DNA of 64,000 bases, from contig JANQLM010000063.1 in assembly GCA_028280635.1 (NCBI GenBank), positions 62,001 through 126,000 on the forward strand, given 5' to 3'. The position numbers and the translations under genes were made by a program. Origin of the DNA: Halieaceae bacterium (GTDB taxonomy: Bacteria > Pseudomonadota > Gammaproteobacteria > Pseudomonadales > Halieaceae). Of the stretch, positions 54,408-64,000 are shown piece by piece. A model generated the notes under the pieces. The model was given only the letters and a program-made list of their open reading frames with translations, had not been told where the DNA came from and ran no database searches. Every line of letters starts with the position of its first letter. Position 1 is the first letter of the stretch.

Positions 54408-55724
54408 CTAGAGTATGAAGCGGCTCAGGTCTTCGTCATCGCTGAGGGCTGCGAGCTGGTCATCCACGTAGGCGGCATCGATCATCAGCTTGCCTTCCTT
54501 GAGGCTGGCATCGGTGGCACCGAAGGACGCCTCTTCCAGCAGCCGTTCCATGACCGTGTGCAGGCGCCGGGCACCGATGTTCTCGGTGCTCTCGTTGACC
54601 TTCCAGGCCAGCTCGGCGATGCGGCGGATGCCGTCTTCGGTGAATTCCAGGGTCAATCCCTCGGTGCCCAGCAGGGCCTGGTACTGCTCGGTGAGGGAGG
54701 CATTGGGCTCGCGCAGGATGCGCTCGAAGTCCTCCGGGGTCAGGGCGTTCAGCTCCACGCGGATGGGCAGCCGGCCCTGCAGCTCGGGGATCAGGTCCGA
54801 AGGCTTGGCCAGGTGGAAGGCGCCGGAGGCGATGAACAGGATGTGGTCGGTCTTGATCATGCCGTGTTTGGTGGTCACGGTGCAGCCCTCGATCAGCGGC
54901 AGCAGGTCGCGCTGCACGCCCTCGCGGGATACATCGGCGCCGGCCATCTCGCTGCGCTTGGCGACCTTGTCCAACTCGTCGATAAACACGATGCCGGTCT
55001 GTTCGGCATTGTGCACGGCGCGCTGCTTGAGTTCGTCCTCGTTCACCAGTTTGGCGGCTTCCTCGTCGCGGAGGCTGGCGAAGGCGGCCTTTACGGTGAC
55101 TTTGCTGGTTTTCTTGCGCTGCCCGGACAGGTTGGAAAACATGTTCTGCAACTGGCTGGTCATTTCTTCCATGCCGGGCGGCGCCATGATTTCCACGCCA
55201 GTGGTGGCCGCCAGCTCGACCTCGATTTCGCGGTCGTCCAGTTCACCCTCGCGCAGTTTTTTGCGCAGTATCTGGCGGGTGGAGGAGTCGCTGGATTCCT
55301 CGCCCCGGGCCGGGGTCAGCAACAGGTCGAGAATGCGCTCCTCGGCGGCCTCTTCGGCGCGGAAGCGCACCTTGTCCATCTCCTGCTCGCGCAGCATCTT
55401 GATGGATACGTCCACCAGGTCGCGGACGATGGATTCCACGTCGCGGCCCACGTAGCCCACCTCGGTGAATTTGGTGGCTTCCACCTTGATAAAGGGGGCA
55501 TTGGCAAGCCGCGCCAGGCGGCGGGCGATCTCGGTCTTGCCGACGCCGGTGGGGCCGATCATGAGAATGTTCTTGGGGGTGATTTCCGCCTGCATGGCCT
55601 CGTCCAACTGCAGCCTGCGCCAGCGGTTGCGCAGGGCATTGGCGACGGCGCGCTTGGCCTCGTCCTGGCCGATGATGTGGCGGTCGAGCTCGTGCACGAT
55701 CTCGCGGGGGGTCATGTTCGACAT
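54408..55724 (-). CDS. hslU: ATP-dependent protease ATPase subunit HslU
   Basis: 438 residues. AAA+ features: Walker [16 protein letters not shown], the [14 protein letters not shown] pore loop, Walker [13 protein letters not shown], and the C-terminal LSRFIL tail, which inserts into HslV. The I-domain lies at about residues 110-240. HslU unfolds substrates for the HslV peptidase. It is four bases after hslV on the same strand. Confidence 0.98.
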   Translation of the reverse strand: MSNMTPREIVHELDRHIIGQDEAKRAVANALRNRWRRLQLDEAMQAEITPKNILMIGPTGVGKTEIARRLARLANAPFIKVEATKFTEVGYVGRDVESIVRDLVDVSIKMLREQEMDKVRFRAEEAAEERILDLLLTPARGEESSDSSTRQILRKKLREGELDDREIEVELAATTGVEIMAPPGMEEMTSQLQNMFSNLSGQRKKTSKVTVKAAFASLRDEEAAKLVNEDELKQRAVHNAEQTGIVFIDELDKVAKRSEMAGADVSREGVQRDLLPLIEGCTVTTKHGMIKTDHILFIASGAFHLAKPSDLIPELQGRLPIRVELNALTPEDFERILREPNASLTEQYQALLGTEGLTLEFTEDGIRRIAELAWKVNESTENIGARRLHTVMERLLEEASFGATDASLKEGKLMIDAAYVDDQLAALSDDEDLSRFIL

Positions 55725-55728
55725 GGGG

Positions 55729-56271
55729 TCAGTGGCAGTCCAGCTCTTCGATAACGCGGTTGTGGTTGGTGTAGATGCAGATGTCGGCGGCGATGCTCAG
55801 GCCCTTCTCGACAATGTCGCGGGCCGGTAGCTCGGTAGTATCCAGCATGGCCCGGGCTGCGGCCTGGGCGAAGGGGCCGCCGGAGCCGATGGCGATCAGG
55901 TTGTCCTCGGGTTCGATCACATCGCCGTTGCCGGTAATGATCAACGAAGTCTCCTTGTCGGCCACCGCCAGCAGGGCTTCCAGCCGGCGCAGGGCGCGCT
56001 CGGTGCGCCAGGCCTTGGCCAGCTCTACCGCCGCGCGGGTCAGGTGACCCTGGTGTTTTTCCAGTTGCGCCTCGAACAGTTCAAACAGGGTGAAGGCATC
56101 GGCGGTGCCGCCGGCAAAACCCGCCAGCACCCGGTCCCGGTACAGGCGGCGCACTTTGCGGGCGTTGCCCTTCATGACCGTATTGCCCATCGAGACCTGA
56201 CCGTCGCCGCCGATCACGACCTTGTCGCCGCGACGAACGGAGAGGATGGTGGTTCCCCGATATTGTTCCAT
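55729..56271 (-). CDS. hslV: ATP-dependent protease subunit HslV
   Basis: 180 residues. Threonine peptidase: after a short leader (MEQYRG) comes the TTILSVRRG start with the nucleophile Thr, then [30 protein letters not shown], and GNGDVIEP. A dodecamer of HslV with HslU degrades regulators and misfolded proteins. It is followed directly by hslU. Confidence 0.97.
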   Translation of the reverse strand: MEQYRGTTILSVRRGDKVVIGGDGQVSMGNTVMKGNARKVRRLYRDRVLAGFAGGTADAFTLFELFEAQLEKHQGHLTRAAVELAKAWRTERALRRLEALLAVADKETSLIITGNGDVIEPEDNLIAIGSGGPFAQAAARAMLDTTELPARDIVEKGLSIAADICIYTNHNRVIEELDCH

Positions 56272-56361
56272 AGATGTCTCCTGCTACCCGTTGGGATATG
56301 GGGGCACGGCTACTGTTATCAAGAGCCGGCTAAACCAAGGGTAGGCGAATTCCGGCGGGAG

Positions 56362-56937
56362 TCAGCCGGCGGGTTTGGCGGGCCGCTTCAGCAGCAGGGT
56401 ATCGATGCCTTCCTGGGCCGTGCGATTGCGGGCGCTCTGCAGGGCGGAACGCGACTCAAAGGGACCGATGTAGACGCGGAACCAGCGGCCGTTGTCGGTA
56501 TTGGCTTCCTCAACGGTGGCGGTCAGTCCCAGCAACAGCAGCTCGGCGCGGCGGCGGTCGGCATCGTCCGCCTGTTTGAAACTGCCGGCCTGCAGCAGGA
56601 ATTCGTCCCGCGGTGCGCTGGTATTGGCCATCGCCTCCGGGTCGATTTCCACGTCGATACGTTGCTCGGGCAGCAGTTTGTAGAAGGTGAAACTGGGCTG
56701 TGGCCGGGGCGCCTCGTCGGAGCCGGCCTGGGCCACGGCTTCGGTTGCCGCGGTGTCGGGCTGCTGGGCGGCCAGCCACACGAGGCCAGAGAGAAACACG
56801 CCACACAGCAGGCCGGCCAGGAACCAGGGCCAGGGGGCCGCCGCGGGTGGCGCGCTCTGGCGGCGGCTGGCGTTGGCGGCCTTTTTCTTGCCGCCGCCCT
56901 TGCCGGCCGGCGTCTTGTTGGCGAAGTCGCGAGTCAC
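56362..56937 (-). CDS. SPOR domain protein (FtsN-like)
   Basis: 191 residues. A short basic cytoplasmic N-terminus (GKGGGKKKAANASRR), one membrane helix at about residues 36-58, a periplasmic linker, and a C-terminal SPOR domain (FLLQAGSFKQADDADRRRAELL; GRWFRVYIGPFESRSALQSARN). SPOR domains bind denuded peptidoglycan at the division site. Its place between argS and hslV matches the FtsN-like gene of Pseudomonas. Confidence 0.9.
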   Translation of the reverse strand: MTRDFANKTPAGKGGGKKKAANASRRQSAPPAAAPWPWFLAGLLCGVFLSGLVWLAAQQPDTAATEAVAQAGSDEAPRPQPSFTFYKLLPEQRIDVEIDPEAMANTSAPRDEFLLQAGSFKQADDADRRRAELLLLGLTATVEEANTDNGRWFRVYIGPFESRSALQSARNRTAQEGIDTLLLKRPAKPAG

Positions 56938-56943
56938 GATGCC

Positions 56944-58629
56944 CTACATGCTCTCCGGCGCGCGCACGCCCAACAGGGCGAGGCCGTTGGCGATGGTCTG
57001 GCGCACTGCCGCCGACAGCGCCAGGCGGGCGTCGCGAAGCTGGGCGTCGTCCAGCAGTACCTTGTGGGCGTTGTACCAGCTGTGGAATTCACCGGCCAGC
57101 TCACGCAGGTAGTTGGCCACGTTGTGGGGTTCGGATTTATCTGCAGCCGCCGCCACCAGCTCCGGGTATTGGTCCAGGCGCTTGAGAATCGCCTTTTCCT
57201 CTTCCTCTGTCAGGTGGTCCAGGTGTGCCAGCGCGGCGTTGGCGTCCCAACGGTTGCCGGCCTCTTCCAGCTTGCGGAACACACTGCAGATCCGGGCGTG
57301 GGCGTACTGGATGTAGTACACCGGGTTGTCGTTGGACTGGGCCAGTGCCAGGTCGATATCAAAGGTGAGCTGGGAGCCCGGCGCTCGCGCCGCCAGGAAA
57401 TAGCGGGTGGCGTCGCGGCCCACTTCCTGGATCAGCTCGCGCAGGGTGTAGTAAGAGCCGGCGCGTTTGCTGATTTTTACCTCACTGCCGCCGCGCATCA
57501 CCGTCACCATCTGGTGCAGCACGTATTCCGGCCAGCCCTCGGGGATGCCGACGTCCAAGGCCTGCAGGCCGGCCCGCACCCGGGTGACGGTAGAGTGATG
57601 ATCGGCGCCCTGCACGTCGATCACCCGGTCGAAGCCGCGCCCCCACTTGTTGTTGTGGTAGGCCACATCCGGAAGGAAATAGGTGTAGCCGCCGTCGCTC
57701 TTGCGCATGACGCGGTCCTTGTCGTCGCCATAGCCGGTGGTCTTAAGCCACAGCGCGCCGTCGTCCTCGTAGGTCTCGCCGCGCTCGACCAGGGCGTTGA
57801 CGGTATTCTCCACCTCACCGGAGTCGTACAGGGAGGACTCCAGAAAGAACACATCGAAGGCCACGTCGAAGGCCTGCAGGTCCAGATCCTGCTCGTGGCG
57901 CAGGTAGGCCACTGCGAACTCACGGATGGCGTCGAGGTCATCCGGGTCGCCGGCGGCGTCTACGTGCTTGTCCTCGGCGTCGACATGGGCGCCGGACAGG
58001 TAGTCACGGGCCACGTCCATGATGTACTCACCGCGGTAGCCGTCTTCCGGCCAGTCCTCGGATTCCGGGTCCAGTCCGCGGGCGCGGGCCTGCACCGAGC
58101 GGGCCAGGTTGTTGATTTGCGCGCCGGCGTCGTTGTAGTAGAACTCGCGGCTGACTTCCCAGCCGGTGGCTTCCAGCAGCCGCGCGGCGCTGTCACCCAG
58201 GGCGGCCTGGCGACCGTGGCCGATGTGTAGCGGCCCGGTCGGGTTGGCGGAAACAAACTCCACCTGCACCTTGCGCCCCTGGCCGACATCGCTGTGGCCG
58301 AAGCCTTCACCCTCGTCGAGGATGCGTTGGATGATGGCGGCGCTGCTGGCGTCGGTCAGGAAGAAGTTGATGAAGCCGGGGCCGGCAATCTCTGTTTTTT
58401 CCAGTTGCGGTGACGCCGGCAGCGCCGCGCAGATTTTTGTGGCCAGGTCGCGGGGCGCGCAGCCGGCGCGTTTCGCCAGCGTCAGCGCGATATTGCTGGC
58501 CAGGTCACCGTGGGCGGGATCGCGGGTGCGTTCCAGCTGGATGTTGGGCTCGATATCCGCCGGCAGGTCGCCGGACGCCGCAAGGCTGTCCAGGGCCTGG
58601 CCAATAAGCTCGCTCAGCTGTTCCTTCAT
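56944..58629 (-). CDS. argS: Arginyl-tRNA synthetase
   Basis: 561 residues. Class I synthetase: HIGH motif in [19 protein letters not shown]-like sequence in [14 protein letters not shown], the N-terminal Add-1 domain ([10 protein letters not shown]) and the C-terminal anticodon-binding domain ([11 protein letters not shown] at the end). It charges tRNA-Arg. It is followed six bases later by the SPOR gene on the same strand. Confidence 0.98.
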   Translation of the reverse strand: MKEQLSELIGQALDSLAASGDLPADIEPNIQLERTRDPAHGDLASNIALTLAKRAGCAPRDLATKICAALPASPQLEKTEIAGPGFINFFLTDASSAAIIQRILDEGEGFGHSDVGQGRKVQVEFVSANPTGPLHIGHGRQAALGDSAARLLEATGWEVSREFYYNDAGAQINNLARSVQARARGLDPESEDWPEDGYRGEYIMDVARDYLSGAHVDAEDKHVDAAGDPDDLDAIREFAVAYLRHEQDLDLQAFDVAFDVFFLESSLYDSGEVENTVNALVERGETYEDDGALWLKTTGYGDDKDRVMRKSDGGYTYFLPDVAYHNNKWGRGFDRVIDVQGADHHSTVTRVRAGLQALDVGIPEGWPEYVLHQMVTVMRGGSEVKISKRAGSYYTLRELIQEVGRDATRYFLAARAPGSQLTFDIDLALAQSNDNPVYYIQYAHARICSVFRKLEEAGNRWDANAALAHLDHLTEEEEKAILKRLDQYPELVAAAADKSEPHNVANYLRELAGEFHSWYNAHKVLLDDAQLRDARLALSAAVRQTIANGLALLGVRAPESM

Positions 58630-58706
58630 TTATACGGGAGTGTGAGATTTCAGAGGGCGGCCATTATCCCTGACCGGGGTGGCTATTGCTACCGGGCCGC
58701 CGCCCT

Positions 58707-60887
58707 TCAGCTCTCCAGTGGGTCGATATCCAGCGACCAGCGCAGGCGCTTGCCCGACGGTGAGGCTTCGGCCTCGCTCACCAGTTGTACCGCCAGTCGC
58801 TGCAGGGCGCTGCGATTGCGGGCCAGCCCCAGCAACTGCGCCCGGAAGCGCCCGCCGCGGCGTTGCATGGGCGATGGCAGCGGGCCTATCAACTGGGCAC
58901 TGCCGGGGTCCGCCGCCTGACGCAGCTCAGCCAGGAATTGTTCGGCGCTGTCCAGCGACGCCGCCTCTGCACGCAGCATCAGCAGCTGCCCGAAGGGTGG
59001 TAGTTTCAGCGACGCCCGTTCTTCCAGCAGCTGCCCGGCGTAGTTGTCGTAACCCTGCTGCAGCAGCGTTCTCAGTAACGGATGGTCCGGGTAGTGGGTT
59101 TGCAGGATCACCCGCCCGGGGCGTTCGGCGCGACCTGCACGCCCGGCAACCTGGGTCACGAGCTGGCCCATGCGTTCCGGGCCGCGAAAGTCGGCACTGA
59201 ACAGGGCGGCATCGGTATCCAGCAGGCCCACCAGCGTGACGCCGGGAAAGTGGTGTCCCTTGGTCAGCATCTGCGTGCCCAACAGGATGCAGGGTTCACC
59301 CCTGTTCACAGTATCCATCAGCGTGGCCATGGCGCCGCGCTTTTGCATTGAATCGCGGTCCACGCGGTGAATGCTGTAGTCGGGAAAGCGCTCCCGCAGC
59401 ACCGCTTCAGCCTGCTCGGTACCCACGCCGCGGGCGTTCAGTGCGCGGCTGTTGCAGCTCGGGCAGCGGTCTGGCAGCGGCATACGCCATTCACAGTGAT
59501 GGCAGCGCAGCTCGCCGGCGGCCCGGTGCAGGGTCAGGCGCGCATCGCAATGCCGGCAGTTGGCGATAAATCCGCAGTCGTGGCACTGCAGGGTGGGGGC
59601 GAAGCCCCGACGGTTCAGGAACAGCAAGGCCTGGTTGCCGGCGTCGAGTTCGCCGGCCACTGCCTGCAGCAGGCCCTCGGATAAACCGCCGCGCAGGGGC
59701 AGCTTGCGAATATCGAGAATGTCCACGCCCGGTAGCTGGCTGTCGCCGATGCGCTTGCTGAGTCGCAGGTGTTGGTACCGGCCGGCGAGAGCATTCTGCA
59801 GGGTTTCCAGGCTGGGGGTGGCGCTGCCCAGTACTACCGGCACTTTTTCCAGCTGGCCGCGTTTCACTGCCAGGTCTCGCGCCGAGTAGCGGAAACCGTC
59901 CTGCTGCTTGAACGAGGCATCGTGCTCTTCGTCGACCACAATCAGGCCGGGGCGGGCGAGGCTGGCAAACACGGCGGAGCGGGTACCGATGACGATGTGG
60001 GCGCGACCACTGCGGGCGGCTTCCCAGGCCGCCTCGCGGGCGCCGTCGGCGAGGCCGGAATGCAGGGCGGCGATCTCGGCGTCGAAACGGCGGGCGAGAC
60101 GTTCCGCCAGCTGTGGGGTCAGGCCAATTTCCGGCACCAGCAGCAGGGCCTGGCGACCGGCGGCCAGGGCCCGCTCCACCAGTTTCAGGTAGACCTCGGT
60201 CTTACCGCTGCCGGTGACACCGTGTAGCAGGTAGCTGGCGAATTGCCCGCTGTTGACGGCGTCCAGCGCCGCTGCCTGCTCGGGGCTGAGCGGGGGACCC
60301 TCCCGCCAGCGTGGTTCCCCGGGTTCGATCGGACGCCGGGTGTCCTCTATCAGGCCCTTCTGCACCAGGCTGCGGCGGGTGGGCGTGCTGTGGCCCGCGT
60401 CTTTTAGCCGCTCCCAGCTAACCGCACCCCACTGCTGCAGGGCCGCCAGCAGCTCGGCCTGGCGCGGGGCATTACGCAAGGCGCCGTCAGGCAGGCCGCG
60501 GCCGCGTTCGCTCAGTTGCCAGACAAGCTCGGTATCGGCGGCGCTGGACTTACCTCGCCGCAGGCCACCGGGAAAGGCCGCTGCCAGCACCTCACCGGCG
60601 GGGTGGCGGTAGTACTCGGCGGCCCACTGGCACAGGGCCAGCACCGGGGCACTCACCAGTGGCGTGGTGTCCAGGATATCCAGGGCCGGGCGCAGCTTGT
60701 CGGAGGGAACCTCGGTCTCTTCTGCCACTGCTATCAACACACCGCATACCTGGCGGGCGCCGAAGGGGGCCAGTACCCGGCAGCCCGGAGACAGGGCGGC
60801 CACGGCGTCGTCGTCGAGGTCGACCGGTGGCAGGTAATCAAACAGGCGTCGCAGCGGTGTGGCGATGGCCAGGCGGAGAATCGGCAT
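58707..60887 (-). CDS. priA: Primosomal replication restart helicase PriA
   Basis: 726 residues. N-terminal DNA-binding domain (ILRLAIATPLRRLFDYLPP; GCRVLAPFGARQVCG), helicase motifs GVTGSGKTEVYL (Walker A) and VVDEEHDASFKQ (Walker B), a zinc region with eight cysteines (LQCHDCGFIANCRHCDARL; LRCHHCEWRMPLPDRCPSC), and GTQMLTKGHHFP. It reloads the replisome at stalled forks. ATG 60887 (MPILRLAIA) is the family start; codons further upstream read into the rpmE promoter region. Confidence 0.98.
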   Translation of the reverse strand: MPILRLAIATPLRRLFDYLPPVDLDDDAVAALSPGCRVLAPFGARQVCGVLIAVAEETEVPSDKLRPALDILDTTPLVSAPVLALCQWAAEYYRHPAGEVLAAAFPGGLRRGKSSAADTELVWQLSERGRGLPDGALRNAPRQAELLAALQQWGAVSWERLKDAGHSTPTRRSLVQKGLIEDTRRPIEPGEPRWREGPPLSPEQAAALDAVNSGQFASYLLHGVTGSGKTEVYLKLVERALAAGRQALLLVPEIGLTPQLAERLARRFDAEIAALHSGLADGAREAAWEAARSGRAHIVIGTRSAVFASLARPGLIVVDEEHDASFKQQDGFRYSARDLAVKRGQLEKVPVVLGSATPSLETLQNALAGRYQHLRLSKRIGDSQLPGVDILDIRKLPLRGGLSEGLLQAVAGELDAGNQALLFLNRRGFAPTLQCHDCGFIANCRHCDARLTLHRAAGELRCHHCEWRMPLPDRCPSCNSRALNARGVGTEQAEAVLRERFPDYSIHRVDRDSMQKRGAMATLMDTVNRGEPCILLGTQMLTKGHHFPGVTLVGLLDTDAALFSADFRGPERMGQLVTQVAGRAGRAERPGRVILQTHYPDHPLLRTLLQQGYDNYAGQLLEERASLKLPPFGQLLMLRAEAASLDSAEQFLAELRQAADPGSAQLIGPLPSPMQRRGGRFRAQLLGLARNRSALQRLAVQLVSEAEASPSGKRLRWSLDIDPLES

Positions 60888-60960
60888 GGCCGCAGTGTAG
60901 CAGCATCCCGTTGGGCCAGATGTCGCGCCAGTACTGCCTTCACGGCCGTTACATCGGTGC

Positions 60961-60988
60961 TTGCGTCCTGCGCGGGGTCTGGTAATAT
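60961..60988 (+). promoter_or_regulatory. Sigma-70-type promoter of rpmE
   Basis: TTGCGT, a 16-base spacer, then TAATAT, in the 200-base region between divergent priA and rpmE. It lies about 100 bases before the rpmE start. Confidence 0.6.
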
Positions 60989-61087
60989 GCCCGCCTATTT
61001 TTTGGCCGGCCAAGCCGGCTGACTCCAAAAACGGCGCGGTGCCCGGCGCGAGATCGGGTGGCGGCGCTGCGAGCTGAGGAGCTGACC

Positions 61088-61303
61088 ATGCAGACTGATA
61101 TTCATCCGAAGTACGCTGAGATTACCGCGACCTGTAGTTGCGGCAATGTCATCAAGACCCGTTCCACCCTGTGCGAAGACATCCATATTGATGTCTGCTC
61201 GCAGTGCCATCCGTTCTTTACCGGCAAGCAGAAGATTGTCGATAGCGGCGGCCGGGTTGATCGCTTCAAGAAGCGGTTTGGTAACCGCGGCGCCAAGCGC
61301 TAA
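61088..61303 (+). CDS. rpmE: 50S ribosomal protein L31
   Basis: 71 residues. L31 of the zinc-binding type: [12 protein letters not shown] supplies two cysteines, TLCED one, and the CSQCHPFF motif ([17 protein letters not shown]) two more. It ends [15 protein letters not shown], split here only by function. ATG 61088 has GAGGAG eight bases upstream. It is divergent from priA, as in Pseudomonas. A strong terminator follows. Confidence 0.98.
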   Translation: MQTDIHPKYAEITATCSCGNVIKTRSTLCEDIHIDVCSQCHPFFTGKQKIVDSGGRVDRFKKRFGNRGAKR

Positions 61304-61320
61304 AAACACCAGCAGCACAC

Positions 61321-61356
61321 AGCGCCGTCTCCCTGGGGATTCGGCGCTTTTTTTTA
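61321..61356 (+). terminator. Intrinsic terminator of rpmE
   Basis: AGCGCCG (61321-61327) pairs with CGGCGCT (61342-61348) across a 14-base loop and is followed by a run of seven or more T. Confidence 0.9.
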
Positions 61357-61404
61357 CTCAGACTTTTCCTTTCACGCTTTACAGCACAGCCCCGGTAGGT
61401 CGAT

Positions 61405-62646
61405 ATGTCCGAGGATCTCAAGCAAGCCGCTCTCGAATACCACGAACTTCCCACGCCCGGGAAGATCAGCGTGGAGCTGACCACCGCGGCGGAGACCCAA
61501 CGGGACCTGGCGCTGGCGTACAGCCCCGGCGTTGCTGAGCCCTGCAGGGTGATCGCCGGTGATCCGCTGGAGGCCTATCGCTTCACCGGCAAAGGGAATC
61601 TCGTCGCCGTCATCAGCAATGGCACTGCGGTGCTGGGCCTTGGCGATATTGGTTCGCTGGCCAGCAAGCCGGTGATGGAAGGCAAGGCTCTGCTGTTCAA
61701 GCGCTTTGCCAACGTCAACGCCATCGATATCGAAGTGGACACCCGCGATGTGGGCGAGTTTGTCGATACCGTCGCGCGGATTGCCGAGAGTTTCGGTGGC
61801 ATCAACCTGGAAGACATCAAGGCGCCGGAGTGTTTCGAGATTGAGCGCCAGCTCGGCGAGCGCTGCGACATCCCGGTATTCCACGACGACCAGCACGGCA
61901 CCGCTATCGTCACCGCGGCCGGGTTGCTGAACGCCCTGGACATCCAGAACAAGGCGATTGCCGGTGCGCGCATCGTCTGCCTGGGCGCCGGTGCCGCCGC
62001 CATCGCCTGCATGCGCCTGCTGGTGAGCATGGGTGCCGCCCGCGAGAACATCTTCATGCTGGACCGCCGCGGTGTAATCAGCAAGGGCCGCGACGGCGTC
62101 AACGTCTACAAGGCCGAGTTTGCCAATGACACGGAACTGCGCAGCCTGGCGGATGCCTGCGACGGGGCCGACGTATTTATCGGCCTGTCCGGCGCCGACC
62201 TGCTCACTCCGGAGATGCTGTTGAGCATGGCGCCGCGGCCGGTGGTATTCGCCTGCTCCAACCCGGACCCTGAAATCCGGCCGGAGCTGGCCCAGGCCAC
62301 CCGCGACGACGTGGTGCTGGCCACCGGCCGCTCCGACTACCCGAACCAGGTCAACAACGTGCTGGGCTTCCCCTTCATTTTCCGCGGCGCCCTGGACGTG
62401 CGCGCCAGCGCTATCACCGAAGCAATGAAGATTGCCGCGGTGCACGCGATTCGCGATCTTGCCAAGGAAGCAGTGCCGGCGGACGTGTTGTCAGCCTTCG
62501 GCCTTGAGTCACTGGAGTTTGGCCCGGAATACATCATTCCCAAGCCGATGGATTCGCGCCTCGCCAGCCGGGTGTCGGCGGCGGTGGCCCGCGCCGCGGT
62601 AGAATCCGGGGTGGCGCGCCTGCCCCTGCCGGAGCACTACGCCTGA
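61405..62646 (+). CDS. maeB: Malic enzyme, short NADP-type form
   Basis: 413 residues, the length of the catalytic part only. Features: [61 protein letters not shown] (metal site), the nucleotide loop [15 protein letters not shown] and CSNPDPEI. It oxidatively decarboxylates malate to pyruvate. E. coli MaeB carries a C-terminal phosphotransacetylase-like domain of over 300 residues that is absent here; the gene stops cleanly after LPEHYA, so this is a natural short form rather than a broken gene. AGG precedes the ATG. Confidence 0.93.
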   Translation: MSEDLKQAALEYHELPTPGKISVELTTAAETQRDLALAYSPGVAEPCRVIAGDPLEAYRFTGKGNLVAVISNGTAVLGLGDIGSLASKPVMEGKALLFKRFANVNAIDIEVDTRDVGEFVDTVARIAESFGGINLEDIKAPECFEIERQLGERCDIPVFHDDQHGTAIVTAAGLLNALDIQNKAIAGARIVCLGAGAAAIACMRLLVSMGAARENIFMLDRRGVISKGRDGVNVYKAEFANDTELRSLADACDGADVFIGLSGADLLTPEMLLSMAPRPVVFACSNPDPEIRPELAQATRDDVVLATGRSDYPNQVNNVLGFPFIFRGALDVRASAITEAMKIAAVHAIRDLAKEAVPADVLSAFGLESLEFGPEYIIPKPMDSRLASRVSAAVARAAVESGVARLPLPEHYA

Positions 62647-62664
62647 GTTGGCTGACAGCCGGCC

Positions 62665-64000
62665 CTAGCGCTGGCTGAAGCTGTCGGTGGGAACGTTCTC
62701 TTCGCGGAAGTATTCGAAAATCGCATCGGGCTGACCGGGGCTCGCCAGCAGGCCGGTGGTTGGGTCAATGCGCACGTTGACAATACACTCCGGCACCGGT
62801 CGTGCCACGTCAGGGCTGCCCTTCAGTGCTTCCCGCATCAGGCGAATCCACATGGGCAGAGCGGCCTTGCCGCCAAACTCGTTCTTGCCCAATTCCGCGT
62901 TGCTGTCGAAGCCCAGCCAGGCGGTAGCCACCACGTCAGCGTTGTAGCCCGAGAACCAGGCGTCGGTGGGGCCGTTGGTGGTGCCGGTTTTGCCTGCGAT
63001 GTCGCTGCGCTCCAGCACCCGTGCCCGGCGTCCCGTGCCGCGCGTGATGACGTCCTGCATCATGCTGTTGATGATGAAGTTCACGCATTCGTCCATCACC
63101 CGTTCGGCTCGCGGTAGCTCCGAGGCCTCGGCCTGGCGCAGGATTTCCTCCATGCTGAGCTCCACCTCAGGCTCCAGCGGATCCTTCTCTTCGCACTCGC
63201 GGCACACCGTGACCGGCGTCGCTTTGAAGACTTCCTCCCGGTCGAAGTTCTCCACCCGGTCCACCAGGTAGGGGTAGACCCGGTAGCCGCCGTTGGCGAG
63301 GCTGGCGTAGGCGGTGGCCAGCTCCAGCGGAGTCACCGCGTGGGTACCCAGGGCCAGGGACAGGTCGCGGGCCATTTCATCGGTCTTGAAACCGAAGCGG
63401 CCGGCGTAGTCTATGGCGGTGGTGATGCCGACCTGGTCCAACAGGCGGATGGACACCAGGTTGCGTGATTTGGTCAGCGCCCAGCGCAGCCGTGTCGGGC
63501 CATAGAACTTGCCGCCGTCGTTCTCCGGCCGCCAGGTGTCTTCCAGGGCGGCATCTTCAAACACCACCGGGGCGTCGTTGATGATACTGGCGGCGGTCCA
63601 GCCCTGCTCCAGGGCGGCGGCATAGATGAAGGGCTTGAAGCTGGAGCCGGGCTGGCGCACGGCCTGGGTGGCGCGGTTGAACTTGCTCTTGGCAAAGCCC
63701 AGGCCACCCACCAGGCTGAGCAGGGCGCCGTCGTCCGGGTGCAGCGCCACCAGCGCCGCCTGGGCGTCGGGAACCTGGGTCAGGTGCCAGGCGTCCTCCT
63801 GACGGCGTACCCTCACCAGGTCGCCGACCTTGAACAGTTCGGCCGCGCTTTTTGGTGTCGGGCCACGGCTGTTTTCGGTGCGGTAGGGTCGCGCCTTGGC
63901 CGGGCCGTTGTCCCAGGCCAGGGTGTCCACGCTGCCGTCTGCCAGCAGGATGGTGATGTTGTTCTCAGCGCTGCCGGCGTTTTCGGCGGCTTCCGGGCTC
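62665..64000 (-). CDS. mrcA: Penicillin-binding protein 1A, C-terminal part (partial)
   Basis: The frame stays open to the right edge, so about 444 C-terminal residues are visible and the N-terminal glycosyltransferase is outside. The transpeptidase motifs are present: SSFK (in RQPGSSFKPFIY) with the nucleophile Ser, TKSRN as the SxN motif, and KTGTT. An OB-like domain lies before it (FKVGDLVRVRRQEDAWHLTQV). It cross-links peptidoglycan in the periplasm. A start codon at 63930 would fall in the middle of the protein and is not real. It is convergent with the malic enzyme gene. Confidence 0.95.
   Translation of the reverse strand, partial: SPEAAENAGSAENNITILLADGSVDTLAWDNGPAKARPYRTENSRGPTPKSAAELFKVGDLVRVRRQEDAWHLTQVPDAQAALVALHPDDGALLSLVGGLGFAKSKFNRATQAVRQPGSSFKPFIYAAALEQGWTAASIINDAPVVFEDAALEDTWRPENDGGKFYGPTRLRWALTKSRNLVSIRLLDQVGITTAIDYAGRFGFKTDEMARDLSLALGTHAVTPLELATAYASLANGGYRVYPYLVDRVENFDREEVFKATPVTVCRECEEKDPLEPEVELSMEEILRQAEASELPRAERVMDECVNFIINSMMQDVITRGTGRRARVLERSDIAGKTGTTNGPTDAWFSGYNADVVATAWLGFDSNAELGKNEFGGKAALPMWIRLMREALKGSPDVARPVPECIVNVRIDPTTGLLASPGQPDAIFEYFREENVPTDSFSQR

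Noticed and set aside
54165-58230. Two very long plus-strand frames (529 and 728 codons) over hslU, hslV and argS
   Set aside because: They are antisense shadows of firmly identified genes; the Val, Gly, Gln and His-rich peptides are typical of reversed GC-rich codons.

Overview
The window is a chromosomal segment of a GC-rich gammaproteobacterium. The gene order at the right-hand end (mrcA, malic enzyme, rpmE, priA, argS, SPOR protein, hslV, hslU, DUF971, ubiE, ubiJ, ubiB, hisI, hisE, tatA, tatB, tatC) is the order known from Pseudomonas and its marine relatives. The mix of lipoproteins, cupredoxin, GlxA-type regulators and short repeats suggests a marine Halieaceae/Cellvibrionales-like bacterium. 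That placement is an inference and the genus is not resolved. No rRNA, tRNA, CRISPR array or intact transposase was seen.

Layout. 1-2140: the end of the proton-translocating transhydrogenase operon (pntAA, pntAB, pntB), closed by an intrinsic terminator. 2143-8505: an AT-richer accessory block with a small membrane protein, a DUF2971 protein, and a very large protein that joins an N-terminal P-loop STAND-like NTPase to a C-terminal PD-(D/E)XK nuclease. This is the best candidate for an undescribed (probably anti-phage) system. 8506-20064: small metabolic and regulatory units. These are a dinucleotide-binding oxidoreductase with a divergent LysR, a CBS protein, a lipoprotein hydrolase, AraC plus aldo/keto reductase, an ABM-like lipoprotein with a divergent HxlR and paired operators, a three-gene overlapping operon (outer-membrane barrel, cupredoxin, adenylate/guanylate cyclase), and AlkC. 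20549-32959: an uncharacterised protein, a DUF7282 protein, an M60-type metalloprotease lipoprotein, a DUF2235 hydrolase, a membrane-anchored Nudix-like protein, a two-gene membrane module flanked by 16-bp direct repeats, a truncated cyclic-nucleotide-binding gene, an exported methyltransferase and an OmpA-type lipoprotein.

33003-48170: a Rap1a/Tai-like protein, DUF2975 plus its HTH regulator, an AAC(3)-I-like aminoglycoside acetyltransferase, a beta-carbonic anhydrase whose signal peptide appears frameshifted, DUF4336, a GlxA regulator divergent from a glutathione S-transferase, a second metalloprotease-like lipoprotein, a GNAT, a penicillin/AHL acylase lipoprotein, a hemerythrin protein, an ABC exporter, and a clsB-ybhP pair. 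48145-64000: the conserved housekeeping block for protein export (Tat), histidine synthesis, ubiquinone synthesis, HslUV proteolysis, replication restart, tRNA charging, ribosome and peptidoglycan synthesis.

A family of roughly 70-bp intergenic elements with imperfect terminal inverted repeats (core GGGGGACAGTTTACT) occurs at least eight times between 8.1 and 27 kb and nowhere else in the window. It marks the accessory half. A perfect 22-bp inverted repeat with a nested hairpin lies between the DUF971 gene and ubiE, where Pseudomonas carries its pha genes.
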